From: Rhizomys pruinosus
Taxonomy: Eukaryota; Chordata; Mammalia; Rodentia; Spalacidae
Length of the DNA: 64,000 bases
Assembly (NCBI GenBank): GCA_009823505.1
Contig: VZQC01005680.1
Location: 6,016,866 to 6,080,865 of the forward strand
Reading direction: 5' to 3'
The notes beneath the pieces were generated by a model. That model saw nothing but the letters and a program-made list of their open reading frames with translations, made no database searches and was not told the DNA's origin. Below, piece after piece: positions 57,608-64,000 of the stretch. How positions within the stretch are numbered: the stretch's first letter is position 1; each line of letters opens with the position of its first letter. A program made the translations under genes and the position numbers.

Positions 57608-57865
57608 AATATTTATATACTTTTAATAAAACTTCTTCTAAATAAAAGTTTAAATAGAATAGTCATAGTTCCTGTTGATATGTTTCTTTTTAAATGTGTA
57701 GCTCTGTATATACTGTGCTGGCTATCTCAAAGAGGGCTTGTACACACATTAAGTGTTGCATCATTTGAAGCTCACTTCAATATGACACTCATTGGTACTG
57801 AGAGTGAAAAAGTAATATGGAAGTAACTACTGTTATCCCATGTAAGTTTCCCTAAGCCTGATGCA

Positions 57866-58080
57866 ACCAGTGGTATAAATTGGCTGGCTTTGAATAACAG
57901 AACTTGTTCTCTCATGGACGTGAAGGTCAGAGCCCGACATCAAGGCTCATCCTCCCTCCAAGGTCTCTGGTGGAAAGTCTTTCTTGCCCCAGCCAGCCTT
58001 CTATGGTGGCAGCTCCTTGGAATTCTGGGCTTACTGTTGCAATTTCTGTCCACCTGTGCTTTTCTGAATCTCTCCCCTTA
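57866..58080 (+). repeat. ancient mammalian interspersed repeat, family uncertain
   Basis: 'tggctggctttgaataacag', 'ttctctcatggacgtgaagg', 'tcagagcccgacatcaaggc' follows a widespread mammalian repeat ('ctcacagttctggaggccag...' type). I cannot name it with confidence. Confidence 0.4.
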
Positions 58081-58278
58081 GGGATATGTGAAGTTTTCCT
58101 GGGTCAGAAGATGAATTGTGATGTCAGTACATTTTTCATTAGTCTGGAAGATGAATATATTCTCAATTACATGCTCAGTAAGAGTTTTGTAGACATTGTC
58201 AATATAAATCTAAAATCTATATGGCTATTCAAATAATTTAAAGTGGCAAAACAATTTTGAAAAGAGACCAGCATTAAC

Positions 58279-58280
58279 CG

Positions 58281-58312
<32 letters not shown>

Positions 58313-58325
58313 TATCTATTTATTC
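58279..58325. repeat. (TTTA)n microsatellite
   Basis: About ten units, imperfect at the right end. Confidence 0.92.
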
Positions 58326-58482
58326 TATAGCCACCATATTTATTCCATAGCTACAGTAATCAAGACTCTGGTAATAATATAAAGAGAGATAAAGAAGGCA
58401 ATGGAAAAAAGAGTAAAAATTGATCTCACACATATTTGGTATGTTGATTTTTGATGAAGTTTATAAAAATATTTCAACGAGG

Positions 58483-58697
58483 GGGCTGGAGAGATGGCCT
58501 AGTGGTTAAGAGTGCTGACTGCTCTTGCAGAGGACCCAGGTTCAATCCCCAGCACCCACATGGTGGTTGAGAACCATCTTTAACTCCAGTTCCAGGGGAA
58601 TCTGACACCCTCTTCTGACCTCCATGGCATTGCATGACATGGGTGCACAAACCTACACACAGACAGTACATTCATACACATAAAAATAAATAAATAA
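58483..58697 (+). mobile_element. B2/B3-type SINE (short subtype)
   Basis: Head 'gggggctggagagatggcct', B box 'ggttcaatcccc', (AAAT)n tail. Flanks 'aaatatttcaacga' and 'aaatattccaagga' are a diverged target-site duplication. Confidence 0.92.
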
Positions 58698-59019
58698 AAA
58701 AAATATTCCAAGGAAACAAGGTTGGTCTTTATAACAGGTAGCACTGGAAAAATTTGATGTTGATATTCAAGAAGTAAAGTTTGATTTTTTTAAAGAAAGT
58801 CCTGAAAAGAAATCCTGAAACTAAATGTAAAAACTCAAAACTAAAATTTCAAGAAGAAAGCACACAGGAATATTTTCTGTGATAGCAAATCAGGCAGATT
58901 TCTAAGCTTTGGCAGATTTCTAAGCTTTGACATCAGTATTAAAACTCATAAATAAAACTGGAAAACTAGATTAATCAAAATTAGAAACCTCTCTTTGATA
59001 GTTAAGAACTGAAAATAAG

Positions 59020-59235
59020 GGAGCTGGAGAGATGGCTCAGCAGTTAAGAGCACTATGCTCTTACAGAGGAACCAGGTTCCAATCCCAGTACCCACATGGT
59101 GGCTAACAACTAACTGTGCATAAGTCCAGTTCCAGGAGATTTGATGCCCTCTTCTGACCTCTGTGGGCATTGCATGACACTGGTGCACTTACATAGGCAA
59201 TACACTCACACAACATAAAATAAAAAAATAAAAAA
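59020..59235 (+). mobile_element. older B2/B3-type SINE
   Basis: Head 'ggagctggagagatggctca', body to 'ctcacacaacataaaataaa', A-rich tail. Confidence 0.87.
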
Positions 59236-60497
59236 AGGAATGAAAATAAAGGTTACACATTGAGACGAAACATCTTATAAATTGTATATGATAAAATTCC
59301 TGAAAGCTTCATTAGTGATTCAGTCACAATTCAAGCTGGCTAATTTGTAAAAGACTAACAGTAAGAGGTGTCAAAGTTGAGGAACAATGGAAATGCATAC
59401 ATTGCTGTTAGGATGGAAAATGGCAAAATTATTTTGTAAAACAATTTAGTAATTGTACTTTCCATTTCAATCAGCTATTTGATTTCTGCTTGGCAAAAAG
59501 TAATGAAGGCATATCTCCACAAAAAGATTTGTACACTAATGTTCATAACAGTTTAATTTGTAACAACCCCAAACTGGAAACAACCATATTGTCCATCAAA
59601 CTGAATGAATGGGTGACCCATTGTGGCATATTTCTAAAATGGAATGACATTCACTATTGATGTATCCAACATCATGGATAAATCTGTAAAGAATTTTACA
59701 GAGTGGAAGAAGCCAGATTACTCAAGTGATGTTTTAAAAACTAATCTCCTGGTCAAATATTAAATAGCAGTCATTTGATTTTGTCAAAATGTCCAGAATA
59801 CTGGTGAAAACTTGAAACAAATTTACAGAAAAAAAAGGTTAACAAGAACCTTTAAAAAATGGAACATGCAGTTTGAGTCCACATATATAAACAAATAAAA
59901 TGCAAACCAACCTATCCTGACATAAAAAAGTATCACTGGTTGCCTGAAGGGTCGTTTTCAGTGGTGAAAGGTGGGACTGGCTACAAAAGGGACACAAGAA
60001 ATCTTGTAGGTGTTGAGGCTCATCAAAATGGATATGGGACACACTTTAAATATGTGAAAATTACAGTTAAATGAGGTGGAAAAATCAAGCAATAAGAAAT
60101 TGCAAACTTCTCAACATTTCTTCATCTATAAAATAAAATTTGGGTTAGCTTAAAAAATTCCTCTAGATATCTTTCCGCAAATTAATTTCGGGCAGCACAC
60201 TAGAAATGCATGGGAAAGTGTTCGTCTTTAACTGCAGTTTAATTTGTAACAGGGAAACAGGACGAAAACTAGGATTCCTGGATTTAACCTGCAGTAGTAG
60301 AGGGGGAAAAATCAAAGAATGGAACAAGACCTAAGTATTGGAAGCAGCGACAAGCACCCACACACTGTCTCCTGGAATGCTTTGGATTCTATATGCGCGA
60401 GTCTCCAACGGAAACCCCACAAGCAAGGGAGATTGAAACCCCCAAATGCTCCTGGGAGGCGCACCCTCCTGTCTCCCGCTGCCCTGCGCGCTGCTCT

Positions 60498-60515
60498 GCG
60501 TCGCCCCCTGGTGGC
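60498..60515 (-). promoter_or_regulatory. CTCF binding site candidate
   Basis: The minus strand reads ggccaccagggggcgacg, a near-exact fit to the CTCF core CCACCAGGGGGCGC. It lies at the upstream edge of the CpG island. The motif points away from the gene, toward the intergenic side. Confidence 0.75.
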
Positions 60516-60738
60516 CTTCGCCAGGACCCTGGACAGGGAAGCGGGGTTGGGGGCAGGTGCGCAGTGTAAAGGTCGCTGCAAAGTAGGGGTGCAGAGTCAC
60601 CTCAGCGTGCAGCTGCGGCGTATTCATCCCAGCGCCTGCCCGGACTTCGCAGCCCCGCTCCCGGAGTCCAGACGCCGCGCTCACCCCGGTTGCGGTCTGC
60701 TTTTCACCTGTCCCCTCACCAGGGCTGCGGCGAGACCC

Positions 60739-60779
60739 GGGGGTGGGGGGCGGGGGTGGGGGAGGAGCTGCATTATAAG
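60739..60779 (+). promoter_or_regulatory. GC box cluster plus TATA-like motif
   Basis: Five or more G-runs around 'ggggggcgggggtggggg' (Sp1/KLF-type and G4-compatible) are followed by 'gcattataagg', with TATAAG at 60774-60779. The arrangement looks like a core promoter, but its use is unproven. Confidence 0.5.
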
Positions 60780-61397
60780 GCTGTGATCCCCCGGCTTCAG
60801 AGTAGAAATGCCACCCATGTGGAAAGCCGGACGTAGCCCAGCCCTGACCGAAGCAGGACCCGCAGCTTAGACCCCAAGCTGCAAGACAGGGGGAGGCGCA
60901 GTGCGGACGCCTCCCTTAAACCGCACGGTTGTCCCCACGGTACGTCCCCTAGGCCCCCGCTGCCCCACATTGACCTGCCACTTGGTCTCGGGGTGTCAAG
61001 GGTTGGAGGTGCTTCCGTGTCGCATCGCCCCAAAGTGGGCAGCCCAGAGGAGGGCGCGGGTCGCCGAGGGCGGCTCGGAGGGCGCGGCGGGGAGGGGTGT
61101 CCTCGGACCGTAGGCCACGACCCCAGTGCCCACACCTCCAGCCTCCCACCCCGACAGTGATTGACAGCAGAGGGACCCGCGGCCGGGCCAGGCGAGCTTG
61201 GGGAGAGGGGAGGGGGGAGCGGAGACACCCAGCCCCGCTCGGGCCGACAGTACGGGTGCCTGGACCCACCCGGCCTGCGCCCGACGCCCGCGGCCAGCAC
61301 GGTGCCCCAGCGGGGCTCCACCGGCACGGCCGCCGGGTGCGCGGGCACCCGCTCGGTCCGACCCTCCCAGATCCGCCTCCTCCCTCCCCTTCCCGCA

Positions 61398-61428
61398 CCG
61401 CCTCCGCCTCCGCCTCCGCCTCCGCCCC
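61398..61428 (+). repeat. (CCGCCT)n repeat in presumed 5' UTR
   Basis: Four CCGCCT hexamers and a terminal CCGCCCC, about 90 bp upstream of the start codon. The units resemble inverted GC boxes and may vary in length. Confidence 0.92.
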
Positions 61429-61519
61429 ATCCCGTCGGTGCGTCGCAGGCTCTGGGCAGCGCTCAGTCTCCCGGCTCCGGCTGTGGGCGCGGGTCCAGAG
61501 CGCGGCGCGTCTGCTCGCG

Positions 61520-61617
61520 ATGGACAGCCGCTACACCAGCACGGCGGGCATCGGGGACCTGAACCAGCTGAGCGCCGCCATCCCCGCCACGCGCGTGGAG
61601 GTGTCGGTGTCCTGCAG
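61520..61617 (+). CDS. Cpne8: copine-8, coding exon 1 (partial gene)
   Basis: Copines are cytosolic proteins that bind phospholipid membranes when calcium rises, through two N-terminal C2 domains, and carry a C-terminal von Willebrand A-like domain. Only the first coding exon is here. It has 32 complete codons beginning MDSRYTSTAGIGDLNQLSA and ending with VEVSVSC, which is the start of C2A beta-strand 1. From memory this matches copine-8. Its close paralogue copine-5 differs in the first 20 residues. The ATG at 61520 has G at -3 and G at +4, a strong Kozak context. The exon ends ...TGCAG before gtgagg, splitting an arginine codon (AG|N, phase 2); the family continues with Arg-Asn-Leu-Leu after this point. 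The frame stays open upstream to 61097 with no stop, so the start rests on family comparison and Kozak context. The remaining exons lie beyond the window. Confidence 0.93.
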
Positions 61618-63534
61618 GTGAGGACGCGGCGCTCCTTCTCCTCTCGCATCCCATCAGCAGGCTTGGCGGTACTTGGCTAGCGTTCTGGGTAGCACGAGGC
61701 TTTGAGCCGGTGAGAAGTTGCGTGATGAGTGGGGCACCTCAGTGGTAGGGTTCACGTCCCCCCGCGGGTCAAGTGGCACAAACTGGAGGGTGGAATTAGA
61801 GGCGGTGGTGGGCTCTGGGACTGTTTGTTTTCTTTTCTGGGAAATGCTGTAAGTTGGCTGGGCTGTGGCTCAGCTAAGGGAACCCCGGCCGCCGCCCACT
61901 TTACGAGCTCTTTCTGCGTTCAGGACAGGAACGGAAGGGTCAGTACTGCCAAAAGCGCGCGTGACTGCTGCGCGCAGTGGCCTGGGGCTCCCTGGGCTCC
62001 GCCAGTGCCCGGCGGACAGCCTCGGTCTGCTCCTGCTCCCAAGCTTCCTCTCCACCCACTTCCTGGAGACTTCCAACTTCCTCACCCCTACACCCTTCCG
62101 GGACACTCGCCTAGGCCCGCAGCAGTGCCAGGTCCAGCCCTCCTTGCCTAGGGGCCTCCGCCTAACCCAAGGGCTGAGCAGTCACGACTTTCTGCTCGCT
62201 GGCAGACACACTTGTGTGGTGCTTACAGCACCTCGCATTCAGCCTCGCTCCCAGCAGGCGTGGCCAGTCTCATAAGCTTTCCTGATGCTCACTCGGCCAG
62301 ATCAGCTGTAAATCAAGCCCAATAGCTACATGTCCCAGTTTGGAGGAAGATGGGCAGCTGAATTAAATTGTAATGGCAAAAGGAGAGGACGATTTCGTGG
62401 TTACTGTTATCTACCCAGGAGCCCACCCCCTTGTTTGAATACTACCACCCCTCTCAGTGGAAAACTCCACATTCACCCAATTCTTCCCTAAGATTCTTTT
62501 TAATTCGCTCAGAGGCTATTTTGCCTTTCCTCAGGAAAACTTGTCTTAAAGGACTCTAATGAGCACGAGTGATCATAATACAATTATAATCAAGCCCTAA
62601 AGTTTAACTGTCTTCATTTTTGCATTTCCACAAAACTAACCCTAAACTCAAAGGAAGGACTTCCTTGCAAGTTCATGCTCCAGCATCTCTCCCCCTGTAG
62701 CCTTGTGCTTTGGGTTAGGGGATAGCCTTATCTAGCCCTCTAGCTCAAGACTGACCTCAGGCAATGGAAATGGTAATGGTGATCCTGACAGCTAACAGGA
62801 ACCCTGGCTTTATTCGGGTCGCACTGCCTTTTAGTGCCACCAGATATTTTCCTCTGTCAACAGAGCAGAAGCTGCCCTGTGCTCTCCTGACAGTTTCTAG
62901 ACACTTTTGCTTTTCTCTGAAGCTGACTTTGGATACTGGGAAGGGGGTTACCCATACATAGACACAAGGGTAGCCAGAAATTCAACAGGAAGAGCATTTT
63001 CTACAGTTCCGCCATCTGCTCAACTTCCTGCATGTCTGAAGTGCTTGGGGGCAGGTAGAAAGGAGGTTGCAAATCAAGTCTTAATGTTCTATAGCTTTTT
63101 TTTGTTTTTGGCTGATGAGTGCCTGTTCCTGGTCCATGTACCATCTCTACATGCTTATTTGCTGGAGGGATGCTGGGAATCCTGAGGTGCAAAGGCTTCT
63201 GCCAATTCCGTTCAGCTTGCTATTCAAGGGCTTGGAGACCCACTTCTCCAGGGGTTATATTTTGATGCTTTTTTTTTTTTTTTTTTTTAAGTTTAAAATA
63301 GGAAAAAAAATCTTGAAGGAGAACCAGTTGTCAAGTACTGGTGGTTATTTTATTTGAATTGTTCCAGACTCAGTTCATTATTTCTTGGTAAATGATATAG
63401 AAAAGACTTTGGGGCAAGTGTTTCTCTGCAAATTAGTTCTTAAAGGTAGGTTAAATTCCACCTCTGTGGTGTTGAGAACTTTGCTTTGACATTTGAAGGA
63501 GACCTGGGTATAACAAATTTTGGCCTCGAGGCTG

Positions 63535-63706
63535 ACTTTTATTTCCTTAGAATAAGTTAACTTGTCTAAGCTTGTTCATATCTGATAATGAAGTTAATTG
63601 TGGTATTTTCTTTACAGTGTTATGAGGGTTTAATGAAAGGCTGTGAGAAAAGTGCTTATACAGTGCTTGACACAACAGAGTATCTTCAAAAGTGTTAGTT
63701 ATTATA
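63535..63706 (+). mobile_element. MIR SINE
   Basis: 'aataagttaacttgtctaag', 'gttatgagggtttaatgaaa', 'gaaaagtgcttatacagtgc' and 'aaaagtgttagttattat' follow the MIR consensus closely in order. Confidence 0.75.
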
Positions 63707-63875
63707 ATATAGAAAATAGTATTTCTGAAGAACTGTATAATATTCTATAATTAATCTCTCTATTTGAACTTCAATAAGCCAGTCAAAGAAAACAAGGCTG
63801 AATCAGCTGTGAACTACTTGTTGCCTCCTCTTCTTCTTTGAGGTACACAGAATGCAGATTTCCCAGGATGTTTGT

Positions 63876-63899
63876 GTGGGGTGGGGTGGGGTGGGGGGG
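63876..63899 (+). repeat. (GTGGG)n G-quadruplex-type motif in intron 1
   Basis: Three 'gtggg(g)' units followed by a G7 run give at least four G-tracts with one-base loops on the sense strand. Confidence 0.9.
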
Positions 63900-64000
63900 T
63901 CACTTAGCAAACAGGCACAGCCATGGGCCTCCAGCCTTGCTATGGAGAAGCAGAGCAAGGACTTCCTTTGTGTCCCCCAGACCTCCCCAGAATTGCTGGG

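Larger units (their letters stand above)
58333..60100 (+). mobile_element. ancient LINE-1 (L1M-like) 3' half, with two SINE insertions
   Basis: Pieces 'catagctacagtaatcaaga', 'taaaactggaaaactagatt' and 'ctggaaacaaccatattgtc' followed by 'catcaaactgaatgaatggg' match the ORF2 C-terminal region of old mammalian L1s in order. Then 'aagaagccagattactcaag' and a 3' UTR-like part to 'gtgaaaattacagttaaatg'. A perfect 18-bp tandem duplication (58893-58910 and 58911-58928) lies inside. The element ends about 0.4 kb before the CpG island. Confidence 0.65.
60380..62260. promoter_or_regulatory. Cpne8: CpG island / Cpne8 promoter region
   Basis: This is the only long GC- and CpG-rich stretch in the window, with a sharp change from AT-rich DNA at about 60.4 kb. 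It contains a CTCF-like site, G-rich Sp1-type sequence, a CCGCCT repeat in the presumed 5' UTR and the first coding exon. It lacks SINEs and L1s, as expected of a constrained promoter. The transcription start is not defined. Two options are a TATA-like motif near 60774 (start around 60805) or dispersed starts around 61.2-61.5 kb. Confidence 0.9.
61618..64000 (+). other. Cpne8: start of Cpne8 intron 1 (continues past the window)
   Basis: It begins with the consensus donor gtgagg at 61618. The first 600 bp remain GC-rich as part of the CpG island. The rest is ordinary intronic DNA with a T-run at 63270-63288, a MIR and a G-rich motif. No young SINE is seen and I recognise no further exon. Several short open frames (61729-62275, 62764-63357) are unassigned. 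Confidence 0.85.

Noticed and set aside
1..60300. Possibility of an undescribed gene system in the upstream 60 kb
   Set aside because: Almost all recognisable content is retrotransposon-derived or simple repeat. No set of co-oriented, conserved-looking coding sequences was found.
60797..61649. Long minus-strand open frames (149-217 codons) across the CpG island
   Set aside because: GC-rich DNA has few stop codons. The frames overlap the supported Cpne8 exon in antisense and show no family resemblance or splice structure.

Overview
The window is nuclear DNA from a mammal, almost certainly a muroid rodent. It is packed with B1 SINEs carrying the rodent internal duplication, tRNA-derived SINEs of the B2/B3 type ('ggctggagagatgg' heads), one B4-type SINE and rodent LINE-1s, over a background of ancient MIR, L2 and L1M fragments. 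As I remember them, the consensus sequences of the youngest B2/B3-like copies and of the B1 tail do not match mouse or rat. I therefore suspect another muroid lineage but cannot name the species.

Only one protein-coding gene is supported. At about 60.4-62.3 kb there is a CpG island with a CTCF-like site, GC-rich promoter sequence and one short coding exon on the + strand. It starts with ATG at 61520 and ends at a consensus splice donor at 61617/61618. The 32 complete codons match the N-terminus of copine-8 (Cpne8) and lead into its first C2 domain. The last 2.4 kb is the start of intron 1. Everything before about 60.3 kb is upstream intergenic sequence.

Layout: 0-28 kb is AT-rich intergenic DNA with scattered SINEs, L1 3' ends, a compound 28-bp/17-bp minisatellite (8.56-8.94 kb), a perfect 71-bp tandem duplication (6.3 kb) and a gammaretrovirus-like LTR split by a SINE (15.65-16.3 kb). 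At 28.2-34.2 kb there is a nearly full-length, dead L1 on the minus strand with ORF1, ORF2 and remnants of tandem 5' UTR promoter monomers. At 40.5-43.6 kb there is an L1 whose two halves point in opposite directions, as expected from twin priming, and which later insertions have split. At 44.8-46.3 kb there is a cluster of young SINEs, one of which carries about 120 bp of extra 3' sequence inside its target-site duplication. At 54.05-54.58 kb there is a pyrimidine tract of about 530 bp. At 58.3-60.1 kb a very old L1 ends just before the Cpne8 CpG island.

I found no undescribed multi-gene system. The most interesting signals concern retrotransposon biology: the SINE 3' transduction, a SINE subfamily defined by an internal duplication, repeated insertion at one L1 site and into SINE tails, and the rearranged L1. 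All family names come from recognising sequence by eye, and repeat boundaries are approximate.
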